The position numbers were made by a program, and so were the translations under genes. This document shows, one piece after another, positions 1-5,976 of a stretch of DNA of 11,387 nt (positions within the stretch are counted from its first letter, which is position 1; each line of letters opens with the position of its first letter). The stretch is taken from positions 1-11,387 of the forward strand of contig JBDZVM010000066.1 of NCBI GenBank assembly GCA_040255675.1, read 5' to 3'. Source of the stretch: JBDZVM01 sp040255675 (GTDB taxonomy: Bacteria; Actinomycetota; Actinomycetes; Acidothermales; Acidothermaceae). Below the pieces are notes generated by a model, which worked only from the letters and a program-made list of their open reading frames with translations, ran no database searches and was not told the DNA's origin.

Positions 1-176
1 TTGCGAGCGGTGGTCTTCTTGGCGGCAGTCTTGCGAGCCGTCGTCCGCTTCGCTGTTGTTTTCTTCGCCGCTGTCCGCTTGGCTGCTGTCTTCTTCGTCG
101 TCTTCTTCGCGGTCGTCTTGGTCGTAGCTTTGCGAGCGGTCTTCTTGGCGGTCGTGTTCTTCATTCCTGCCTTCTT
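1..176 (-). repeat. Degenerate Lys/Ala/Thr/Arg coding repeat
   Basis: On the minus strand this stretch encodes repeated AAKKTT, AKRTT and TARK units in the tail of the partial gene. On the plus strand it appears as repeated cttctt, gcgagc and cgtcgt words. The units vary in third positions (AAG/AAA, ACC/ACG/ACA, GCC/GCG/GCA), so this is an amino-acid-level repeat rather than an exact DNA satellite. Repeats of this kind often change length between strains. The repeat continues past the left edge. Confidence 0.8.
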
Positions 177-398
177 TGCTGTTGAGGTGCGACCGGCTGA
201 TCTGCGCAACGACGCTGTGGCCGAGCTGCGGTCGTCGAAATCGACGCCTGGCAGGGATCGTTGCAGCTTTGCCACTGTCGCGGTTGCGGAGCGTCCGGTC
301 GGCATGTCCGGTGACTTCAGCAGTTCTTGGCCGTTGTGCTCGAGCGTGACGCGGTACTTACCCGACCGGCCCTTCTTCAGAACGATTGTTGCCGGCAC
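1..398 (-). CDS. Small basic-tailed protein, possible DUF1508/YegP-like head (3' end cut by window edge)
   Basis: The visible part is 132 codons, starting at GTG 398-396 and running off the left edge, so the stop is not seen. GTG is preferred because GAGGAGG lies 5 bases upstream (404-410). The ATG at 402-400 just before it is in another frame that stops after 14 codons. Residues 4-52 (IVLKKGRSGKYRVTLEHNG, then QELLKS) resemble the short DUF1508/YegP beta fold by eye; no search was run. Residues 57-80 are a Ser/Arg/Ala linker. Residues 82-132 contain only Ala, Lys, Arg and Thr (20 of 51 basic, none acidic) in loose AAKKTT/AKRTT repeats. Such tails in bacterial histone H1-like proteins and mycobacterial HupB bind DNA or RNA. 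I infer a nucleic-acid-associated protein; the role of the head is unknown. The gene is divergent from dedA. Confidence 0.75.
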   Translation of the reverse strand, partial: MPATIVLKKGRSGKYRVTLEHNGQELLKSPDMPTGRSATATVAKLQRSLPGVDFDDRSSATASLRRSAGRTSTAKKAGMKNTTAKKTARKATTKTTAKKTTKKTAAKRTAAKKTTAKRTTARKTAAKKTTAR

Positions 399-420
399 GC
401 ATGCCTCCTCGGCAGATGAT

Positions 421-437
421 TCCGGTGGTCGACCGGA
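421..437. promoter_or_regulatory. Perfect 6-5-6 inverted repeat in a divergent intergenic region
   Basis: TCCGGT-GGTCG-ACCGGA is a perfect dyad between the start of the basic-tailed gene (398) and dedA (570). It lies 11 bases upstream of the minus-strand ribosome binding site, so it could be an operator or a hairpin in the 5' leader. I found no convincing -10/-35 pair near it. The rest of the 171-base intergenic region holds the two ribosome binding sites and nothing else I can name. A 6-bp dyad can arise by chance in GC-rich DNA. Confidence 0.3.
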
Positions 438-569
438 GTTGTCGAATACCACGATGACACCCGGATCGTGTCGCTCAAAGCAACCATGCCGCGTTGTTTC
501 TCCACTTTTTCGTCGTCGTGTCCGTGCCCCAGCCGCGCATCCACACCTGAGATGCGTGAGGATGTTCCC

Positions 570-1181
570 ATGAATGGCGTCGTCGAACACATCTTGACTC
601 TGCCACCGTGGGTCGCCTTACTTATCGTGTTCGCGATGCCCGCACTTGAAGCCTCTACATTCCTTGGTTTCGTTTTCCCGGGTGAAATAGCGTGCTTGCT
701 CGGCGGCGTTCTCGCATTCGAGAGCAAGTTGGCGTTGGCGCTGGTCATCGTCGCCGCGATCGTTGGTGCCGTCATCGGCGATAGCGTCGGCTATTTCGTC
801 GGACTTCGCTTCGGCGATACGCTGCTGAACAAGTTGCCCTCGCGGTTCGTCAAGCCCGAGCACGTCGAGCGCACCAAAGAACTCATTCGCAGACTCGGCG
901 GGCGTGCGGTATTCGTCGGTCGTTTCACCGCCGCTCTGCGCGCTCTTGTGCCCGGTTTCGCGGGTGCGTCGAACATGCGCTACCGCACTTTTCTATTGTG
1001 GAACTTCGTCGGGGGGGCGCTTTGGGCCACGGGCGTCGTCGTCGCGGGGTATCTAGCCGGCAATGCGTGGCGCAAAGTCGACTCGACGTTGAGCCTCGTC
1101 GGCTACAGCGTGTTGGGAGCCGTGGTCGTCGCGATCGTGATTCTCGTGTTTGTACGCCGGCGTCGCCGCGCGAAGGCTTGA
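570..1181 (+). CDS. DedA-family (SNARE-associated, VTT-type) integral membrane protein
   Basis: This is a 203-residue DedA/VTT protein; actinobacterial members are usually about 200-230 residues. Family signatures visible are PALE (24-27), FPGE (36-39) in the first re-entrant region, GDSVGY (70-75), and GRFTAALRALVPGFAG (117-132) followed by N145 and GG (148-149). Hydrophobic segments lie at about 14-35, 42-76, 141-164 and 174-195. The protein ends in an Arg/Lys-rich cytoplasmic tail. DedA proteins act in the inner membrane in envelope and lipid-carrier homeostasis; some flip undecaprenyl phosphate or phosphatidylethanolamine. The exact substrate here is unknown. The start at ATG 570 is chosen because GAGG sits at 558-561 and the hydrophobic core begins soon after. 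A longer in-frame start at 468 would add a low-complexity, non-DedA N-terminus. The stop is 4 bases from that of the convergent SIS-like gene. Confidence 0.9.
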   Translation: MNGVVEHILTLPPWVALLIVFAMPALEASTFLGFVFPGEIACLLGGVLAFESKLALALVIVAAIVGAVIGDSVGYFVGLRFGDTLLNKLPSRFVKPEHVERTKELIRRLGGRAVFVGRFTAALRALVPGFAGASNMRYRTFLLWNFVGGALWATGVVVAGYLAGNAWRKVDSTLSLVGYSVLGAVVVAIVILVFVRRRRRAKA

Positions 1182-1185
1182 GACG

Positions 1186-1782
1186 TTAGTCGTCGCTCAA
1201 CGTGTTGAGCGCGCGACCGAGTCGGGCTCGAAACGCGGCGAAACCTCTGCCACCGCGGCGCGCATCGGGTTCTCCCGCCGCGGATGTCACAAGATGAGAC
1301 ACGACATCGAACGCGGGCACGATGATGTCGGAATTCGACGGAACGGTCAGCGTTTCGTGGGCCAGCCCGGCGAGGTCGGCGTCGTCTTCGCCAAGCGCGA
1401 AGAGGGTCGCGCCTTTCTTGCGGGCATCCGCGAGCCTTTCGAGCAGCGCTGTCGTCGGATCGTCTGGCGCGACGACGAAAACTGTCTCGCCTCGCTGGGC
1501 ATGTTCGAGGCGAGTGAGTCCGATCGACAGGTGCTCGGGTGCGTTAGCGGGCGGCGACCATCGCACCAGCACGGGCGTGAGGTTTGGTAGCCCCGACCAG
1601 CGCGCTTCCTCGTCGAGGTGCGCGGCAACATGCCACGGATCCTCGGTGGGCGTGCCGACGACGAGCAAGCCGCCCGGGTCGTGGGGCGCGCGACGCAACG
1701 CTCGACCGAAGTCACGTGTTCGCTCGATCCAGCCAGTGCCCGCCAACAAGTCGCGCAGGACGCCGACGCGCGCCCTATCCAT
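1186..1782 (-). CDS. Uncharacterised protein with degenerate SIS-like C-terminal half
   Basis: The product is 198 residues, and I cannot assign a named family. ATG 1782 is the first possible start because an in-frame TAA lies 9 bases upstream; the ribosome binding site is weak. The N-terminal part is helical and basic (1-33). Next come a strand-like GGLLVVGTP (37-45), a helix with DPWHVAAHLDEEARW (48-62) and a strand VLVRW (71-75). Residues 99-170 (ETVFVVAPDD, then a helix, ARKKGATLFAL, LAGLAHETLTVP, and a closing helix) follow the strand-helix order of sugar isomerase (SIS) domains such as GmhA. The Ser/Thr phosphosugar loop (SxSGxT) is replaced by APDDPTT, so classical isomerase activity is doubtful. 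It starts 24 bases after the panB stop and is probably cotranscribed with nadE and panB. That suggests a cofactor-related or regulatory role, which is inference only. Confidence 0.85.
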   Translation of the reverse strand: MDRARVGVLRDLLAGTGWIERTRDFGRALRRAPHDPGGLLVVGTPTEDPWHVAAHLDEEARWSGLPNLTPVLVRWSPPANAPEHLSIGLTRLEHAQRGETVFVVAPDDPTTALLERLADARKKGATLFALGEDDADLAGLAHETLTVPSNSDIIVPAFDVVSHLVTSAAGEPDARRGGRGFAAFRARLGRALNTLSDD

Positions 1783-1806
1783 GGCGCCGACTTAGGGCTA
1801 CAGCTT

Positions 1807-2634
1807 TCAACGGTAGGCATGCTCCGAGTCGGGATACCGCCCGCCGGCGACATCGTCGGAAAACTGTTTAGCGGCTTCAAGAAGTGTCGCACGAAGGTTC
1901 GCGTAAGTCTTGACGAACTTCGGGAGCCGCCCGGCCCCAAGGCCGGCCATATCGGTCCAGACGAGCACCTGCGCATCGCACTGCGCCCCCGCGCCGATCC
2001 CGATGGTGGGAATCGTGAGTTCCGCGGTCACGCGCGCCGCGACGTCCGCTGGGATCAGTTCGAGCACGATGGCGAACGCGCCCGCATGCTGCAGCGCGAG
2101 CGCGTCTTTCACGATGCGCTCGCCGTCGTCGCCGCGCCCTTGCACTTTCGCGCCGCCAAGCGCATACACGCTTTGCGGGGTGAATCCGATGTGCGCCATC
2201 ACCGGGATTCCGGCGTTGACGACCGTGCGCACGTGCTCAGCGATGTGCGCGCCGCCTTCGAACTTGACGGCTTGCGCCCCGGCTTCTTTCATGAAGCGCA
2301 CGGAGGTTTCGAGCGCATGGCTCGGCGATGGCTGGTAGGAGCCGAACGGCAAGTCGGCGACGACGAACGCTTTCGAGGTGCCGCGCACGACCGCGCGCAC
2401 CAGCGGAATGAGCTCGTCGACGGTGACCGAAAGCGTGTCGGGATAACCCAGCACGGTGTTGGCCGCGGAGTCGCCGACGAGGAGGACGTCGATGCCGGCT
2501 TCTTCGAAAATGCCCGCAGTCTGGTAGTCGTACGACGTCAACATCGCCCATCGTTCGCGACGTTCTTTGCGGGCGCGAAGCTCGTTGATGCTCAACCTCG
2601 CGACGGGTCGGCTGCTCGACGCGGCAGCGGACAT
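1807..2634 (-). CDS. panB: 3-methyl-2-oxobutanoate hydroxymethyltransferase (ketopantoate hydroxymethyltransferase)
   Basis: This cytoplasmic enzyme transfers a hydroxymethyl group from 5,10-methylenetetrahydrofolate to 2-oxoisovalerate, giving ketopantoate, the first committed step to pantothenate and CoA. The 275-residue length is normal. The TIM-barrel landmarks are present: MLTSYD (31-36), VGDS with metal ligand D55, ADLPFGSY with D94, KFEGG with E126, and LELIP with the expected catalytic E192. Late motifs TIGIGAG (210-216) and QVLVWTDM (222-229) also fit. ATG 2634 is chosen for the GGAGG 5 bases upstream. The open frame continues much further upstream through nadE, but that part is a shadow of nadE. 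The gene lies between nadE (80-base gap) and the SIS-like gene (24-base gap), all on one strand. No panC or panD is in the window. Confidence 0.97.
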   Translation of the reverse strand: MSAAASSSRPVARLSINELRARKERRERWAMLTSYDYQTAGIFEEAGIDVLLVGDSAANTVLGYPDTLSVTVDELIPLVRAVVRGTSKAFVVADLPFGSYQPSPSHALETSVRFMKEAGAQAVKFEGGAHIAEHVRTVVNAGIPVMAHIGFTPQSVYALGGAKVQGRGDDGERIVKDALALQHAGAFAIVLELIPADVAARVTAELTIPTIGIGAGAQCDAQVLVWTDMAGLGAGRLPKFVKTYANLRATLLEAAKQFSDDVAGGRYPDSEHAYR

Positions 2635-2639
2635 GACAA

Positions 2640-2655
2640 CCTCCAAAGCCTGGAG
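2640..2655 (-). promoter_or_regulatory. panB ribosome binding site inside a small hairpin
   Basis: Reading the minus strand, CTCCA-GGCTT-TGGAG is a perfect 5-bp stem with a 5-base loop. Its 3' arm forms most of the GGAGG Shine-Dalgarno sequence of panB (plus-strand cctcc, 2640-2644). When folded, the hairpin would mask the ribosome binding site. The stem is short and could be incidental. No larger riboswitch-like structure is evident in the 80-base nadE-panB gap. Confidence 0.35.
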
Positions 2656-2714
2656 TCGCCGCGCGGCGTACCCCGGCACCTCATCCTCGCACGGCCGCGG
2701 CGTTTCGGGACGGT

Positions 2715-4472
2715 TTAGCGCCAGCGGCTCGTGATCGGAAGCCGACGGTCGCGGCCGAAGTTTCGCGCGCTGATCTTCGGCCCCGGCGGGTATTGGCGGC
2801 GCTTGTACTCCGCGGTGTCGACCATGCGCATCACCCGGTCGACGAGCGCCGGGTCGTGGTAGCGCGCGAGTGTCTCGCGGCTCTCGTCGCGTTCGACGTA
2901 AGCGTCGAGGATCGCGTCGAGTTCGTCGTACGGCGGGAGCGAGTCGCTGTCGAGTTGACCGGGCCGCAACTCGGCGGACGGCGGTTTGTCGATCGAGTTT
3001 TGCGGGATCGGCTGGGTCTCGCCGCGCAACCGCGCTTGCGCGTTGCGCCAGCGCGCGAGCTGCCAGACCCGCGATTTCGGGACGTCTTTGATGGGCGCGA
3101 AGCCGCCCGCCGAGTCGCCGTAGAGCGTTGAGTATCCGGTGGCCAGCTCGCTCTTGTTGCCGGTCGTCAAGACGAGGTGCCCGTGCTCGTTCGACAGAGC
3201 CATCAATATCGTGCCGCGCACTCGAGCCTGCAGGTTCTCGGCAGCCAAGCCGTGCAGGTCGAGCTGCTTTTCGAACGCCTCGACCACGTCGCCGATCGGT
3301 ACCACGGTGTGCGTGATGCCTTGGGCTCGCGCCAGCCCTTCGGCGTCCGCCAACGAGTGTTCGCTTGACCACTTGCTTGGCAACGCGACGGTGTTGACGG
3401 CGGCAGCGCCGAGCGCGTCGGCCGCGATCGTGGCGACGAGCGCGGAGTCGATACCCCCGGATAGGCCTAGTACGACGGATCGAAAATTGTTCTTGCGTAC
3501 GTAATCTCTCGTGGCGAGCACGAGCGCGCTGTAGATCTCGGCGTCGGTTTCTAGCGGCTCGGCGACACCGCCCGCTTGTGCCGCGTACGGCGGCAGCGGC
3601 TCGGTGTGCAGGTCGACTCGTTCGACGAGCATCCGCGTGCCGTCAAGCACGTCGACCATGCCCGTGCGGTCGTCGCTGGCTTGCGGAAGGTTCAGGTCGA
3701 GCACGACAAGGCCTTCGTCGAACCGCGGCGCTCGCGTGAGCACCGAACCGTCGGCAGCCACCACGAGGGAGTCGCCGTCGAACACGAGCTCGTCTTGGCC
3801 ACCCACCATATTGACGTACGCGAGAGTCGCGTTCGCCTCGGCCGCGCGCCGCTGCGCGAGCCGTAGCCGCACGTCGCCCTTGCCTTGCTCGTAGGGCGAC
3901 CCGTTCACGTTGACCACCAAGCCGGACGTAGCCACCCGTGCGGCCGTGATGGGGCCGCCGTCCTGCCAAAGGTCTTCGCACACGGTCATGGCGATGTCGA
4001 CACCGAGATGGCGGACGACGACAAGCCGATCGCCTGGCGCGAAGTAGCGATACTCGTCGAAGACGCCGTAGTTGGGCAGATGGTGCTTGGCGTAGCGGGC
4101 GACGACCTGGCCCCGAAAAAGGAACGCCACCGCGTCGAGCGGCAGCCGGCGCGACGTGGTGGGTGTTGGGGTGGGTGGAACCCCCACGGCGGGTCGATCG
4201 ACGTAGCCGACGATGACCGCGAGCTCGCCGAGGCCCTCGTTCGCGAGCCGGGTGGCGAGCGATTCCAGCGCCCGCGCGGAGGCCTCGACGAACGACTCGC
4301 GAAGCGCGAGATCCTCGATCGGGTAACCGGTGAGCGTCATCTCTGGAAACGCGATCAGGTGCGCGCCGCGCCCGGCGGCGTGCCGCGACCAGGCCACGAC
4401 CAGGTCGGCGTTGCCGTCGAGGTCGCCGACCGTCGGATTCACTTGCGCGAGCGCGAGTCGAAGCTGGGGCAC
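2715..4472 (-). CDS. nadE: Glutamine-dependent NAD+ synthetase
   Basis: The enzyme makes NAD+ from nicotinic acid adenine dinucleotide, ATP and glutamine in the cytoplasm, as the last step of NAD biosynthesis. It has 585 residues, in the range of the fused glutaminase-synthetase form. The N-terminal nitrilase-type glutaminase carries the triad E44 (FPEM), K129 (YAKHHLPN) and C165 (TVCEDLW). The C-terminal ATP pyrophosphatase domain has SGGIDS (338-343), LPSKWSSEHS (364-373), TTGNKSE (436-442) and the KPPSAELR loop (496-503). A Pro/Thr-rich insert (GVPPTPTPTTSRR, 97-109) lies in the glutaminase domain. The start is GTG 4472 with only a weak ribosome binding site (AGG/GAG); MPQLRLALAQVNPTVGD is a typical N-terminus. 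It heads the nadE-panB-SIS-like cluster and is divergent from glnA2, which links it to glutamine supply. Confidence 0.97.
   Translation of the reverse strand: MPQLRLALAQVNPTVGDLDGNADLVVAWSRHAAGRGAHLIAFPEMTLTGYPIEDLALRESFVEASARALESLATRLANEGLGELAVIVGYVDRPAVGVPPTPTPTTSRRLPLDAVAFLFRGQVVARYAKHHLPNYGVFDEYRYFAPGDRLVVVRHLGVDIAMTVCEDLWQDGGPITAARVATSGLVVNVNGSPYEQGKGDVRLRLAQRRAAEANATLAYVNMVGGQDELVFDGDSLVVAADGSVLTRAPRFDEGLVVLDLNLPQASDDRTGMVDVLDGTRMLVERVDLHTEPLPPYAAQAGGVAEPLETDAEIYSALVLATRDYVRKNNFRSVVLGLSGGIDSALVATIAADALGAAAVNTVALPSKWSSEHSLADAEGLARAQGITHTVVPIGDVVEAFEKQLDLHGLAAENLQARVRGTILMALSNEHGHLVLTTGNKSELATGYSTLYGDSAGGFAPIKDVPKSRVWQLARWRNAQARLRGETQPIPQNSIDKPPSAELRPGQLDSDSLPPYDELDAILDAYVERDESRETLARYHDPALVDRVMRMVDTAEYKRRQYPPGPKISARNFGRDRRLPITSRWR
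4158..4178 (+). other. G-rich run, possible G-quadruplex on the nadE template strand
   Basis: The plus strand has GG, GGG, GGGG, GGG and GG runs separated by loops of 1, 4, 1 and 1 bases. Only three runs reach three Gs, so a two-tetrad or bulged quadruplex is the most the sequence supports. The run lies in the codons for the Pro/Thr-rich insert of NadE, so it may simply reflect proline and threonine codons (CCC, ACC) on the other strand. Confidence 0.3.
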
Positions 4473-4529
4473 GGCACTCAGCCTACGGCGACCCGACAGG
4501 CGCCGATTGGCGGAGCCGACCGGCGTGCC

Positions 4530-4545
4530 GTAACGCGCGCGTAAC
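4530..4545. promoter_or_regulatory. GTAAC-N6-GTAAC direct repeat, candidate GlnR/MtrA operator
   Basis: GTAAC at 4530-4534 and again at 4541-4545 gives an 11-base period. This matches the known GlnR half-site pair (gTnAC-N6-GnAAC) of actinobacterial nitrogen control, except that the optimal second half is GAAAC. OmpR-type regulators in general, MtrA included, bind such 11-base direct repeats. A second pair, as found in strong GlnR promoters, is not visible on either side. The repeat lies 62 bases before the glnA2 ATG and 57 bases from the nadE GTG, in the middle of their shared 135-base intergenic region (4473-4607). No reliable -10/-35 could be assigned there. Confidence 0.5.
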
Positions 4546-4607
4546 GTCGGGCGCGGACAATTGGCGAACGATTGCCCGACGCGGCGCCGGACGGTGAGGA
4601 TGAGCCC

Positions 4608-5969
4608 ATGGACAAGCAGACCGAATTCGTGTTGCGCACTCTCGAAGAGCGCGACATCCGCTTCGTGCGGCTGTGGTTCACCGATGTGCTGGGCTTCTTG
4701 AAGTCCGTCGCCATCGCCCCAGCCGAACTCGAAGGGGCGTTCGCCGAAGGTATCGGGTTTGATGGTTCGGCGATCGAAGGATTCGCGCGGGTCTACGAGG
4801 CCGACATGCTTGCCAAACCCGACCCGGCGACATTCCAGATCCTGCCGTGGCGTTCGGAAGCACCCGGAACTGCCCGCATGTTCTGCGACATTTTGATGCC
4901 TGACGGCTCTCCGAGCTGGGCCGACTCACGCTACGTGCTCAAGCGCGCGCTGGCGCGAGCCGCCGATCTCGGTTTCACCTTCTACACCCATCCTGAGATC
5001 GAATTCTTTTTGCTGGAAAGGCCGCCGGCGCCGGGCGAGTTGCCGGTCCCGGCTGACGCGAGCAGCTATTTCGACCACACGCCGCACGGCGTCGGCCATG
5101 ACTTTCGCCGTCAGGCGATCACGATGCTCGAGTCGATGGGCATTTCCGTCGAGTTCAGCCACCATGAGGCCGCGCCGGGCCAGCAAGAAATCGACCTGCG
5201 TTACGCCGATGCGCTGACGACGGCAGACAACATCTTGACGTTCCGCCAAGTGGTCAAACAAGTCGCGCTCGAGCAAGGGGTTTTCGCGACGTTCATGCCC
5301 AAGCCGTTCACCGAACATCCCGGGTCCGGCATGCACACTCACCTGTCGCTTTTCGAAGGCGACCGCAACGCTTTCTTCGAGGCCGGCGCGCAATATCAGT
5401 TGTCGAAGACGGCTCGTGCGTTCATCGCCGGCCTCTTGCGCCACGCTGCCGAAATCACGGCGGTCACGAACCAATGGGTCAACAGCTACAAGCGACTCTG
5501 GGGCGCGACGAGCCGCACCGCCGGTGCGGGCGGCGAAGCGCCGTCCTATGTCTGCTGGGGTCACAACAACCGCTCCGCGTTGGTGCGCGTGCCGATGTAC
5601 AAGCCGCACAAGGGAAATTCGACCCGCATCGAGATTCGCTCGCTCGATTCGGCGTGCAATCCATATTTGGCGTTCGCGCTGCTGCTCGGCGCGGGGCTTG
5701 CGGGTGTCGAGGGTAATTACGAATTACCCGACGGCGCCGAAGACGACGTGTGGGCACTCACCGAGGCGGAACGCCGCGCTGTCGGCATCGAGCCCTTGCC
5801 CGACTCGTTGTCTGACGCCATCGCGGTGATGGAGCGATCCGAGTTGGCGGCAAGCGTGCTGGGCGAGCACGTCTTCGACTTCTTCTTGCGCAACAAGCGC
5901 CAGGAGTGGGCCGATTACCAGCGTGAGGTCACCGTCTACGAGCGAGACCGCTACCTGCCGGTGCTGTGA
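4608..5969 (+). CDS. glnA2: Type I glutamine synthetase, GlnA2 subfamily
   Basis: The product is 453 residues. Its opening (MDKQTEFVLRTLEERDIRF) closely follows M. tuberculosis GlnA2, which fixes the start at ATG 4608; GTGAGGA lies at 4594-4600, 7 bases upstream. A longer in-frame start at 4572 would add residues not seen in the family. Type I GS motifs are present: FDGSAIEGF (51-59), PEIEFF with metal ligands E130 and E132, HHEAAPGQQEID (185-196), GSGMHTHLS (239-247), NNRSALVRVP (320-329) and RIEIRSLD (340-347). In adenylylated GSI-beta enzymes a KNLYDL-type loop near the C-terminus carries the modified Tyr. Here the equivalent stretch reads EDDVWALT (378-385), with Trp and no Tyr. GlnA2-type enzymes are reported to be non-essential and weakly regulated by AMP. 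The gene forms an operon with glnE. Confidence 0.96.
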   Translation: MDKQTEFVLRTLEERDIRFVRLWFTDVLGFLKSVAIAPAELEGAFAEGIGFDGSAIEGFARVYEADMLAKPDPATFQILPWRSEAPGTARMFCDILMPDGSPSWADSRYVLKRALARAADLGFTFYTHPEIEFFLLERPPAPGELPVPADASSYFDHTPHGVGHDFRRQAITMLESMGISVEFSHHEAAPGQQEIDLRYADALTTADNILTFRQVVKQVALEQGVFATFMPKPFTEHPGSGMHTHLSLFEGDRNAFFEAGAQYQLSKTARAFIAGLLRHAAEITAVTNQWVNSYKRLWGATSRTAGAGGEAPSYVCWGHNNRSALVRVPMYKPHKGNSTRIEIRSLDSACNPYLAFALLLGAGLAGVEGNYELPDGAEDDVWALTEAERRAVGIEPLPDSLSDAIAVMERSELAASVLGEHVFDFFLRNKRQEWADYQREVTVYERDRYLPVL

Positions 5970-5976
5970 TACCGCT

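Noticed and set aside
468..569. Longer dedA start at ATG 468
   Set aside because: The added residues (Ser/Cys/Pro-rich) are unlike DedA N-termini, and GAGG with proper spacing supports ATG 570.
1182..1185. Terminator between the convergent dedA and SIS-like genes
   Set aside because: Only 4 bases separate the stops, and I found no strong stem-loop spanning the junction.
1618..2718. 366-codon plus-strand open frame opposite panB and part of the SIS-like gene
   Set aside because: It is antisense to clearly conserved coding sequence and has the His/Arg-rich composition typical of a GC-rich shadow frame.
2635..3372. Upstream extension of the panB frame, giving a 521-residue open frame
   Set aside because: The extra part lies antiparallel-frame within nadE, on the same strand in another frame, is Arg-rich and low-complexity, and has no family resemblance. 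PanB proper starts at 2634 with a good ribosome binding site.
4926..5609. 227-codon minus-strand open frame opposite glnA2
   Set aside because: It mirrors conserved glutamine synthetase codons; its composition is Arg/Val-rich and no family was recognised.
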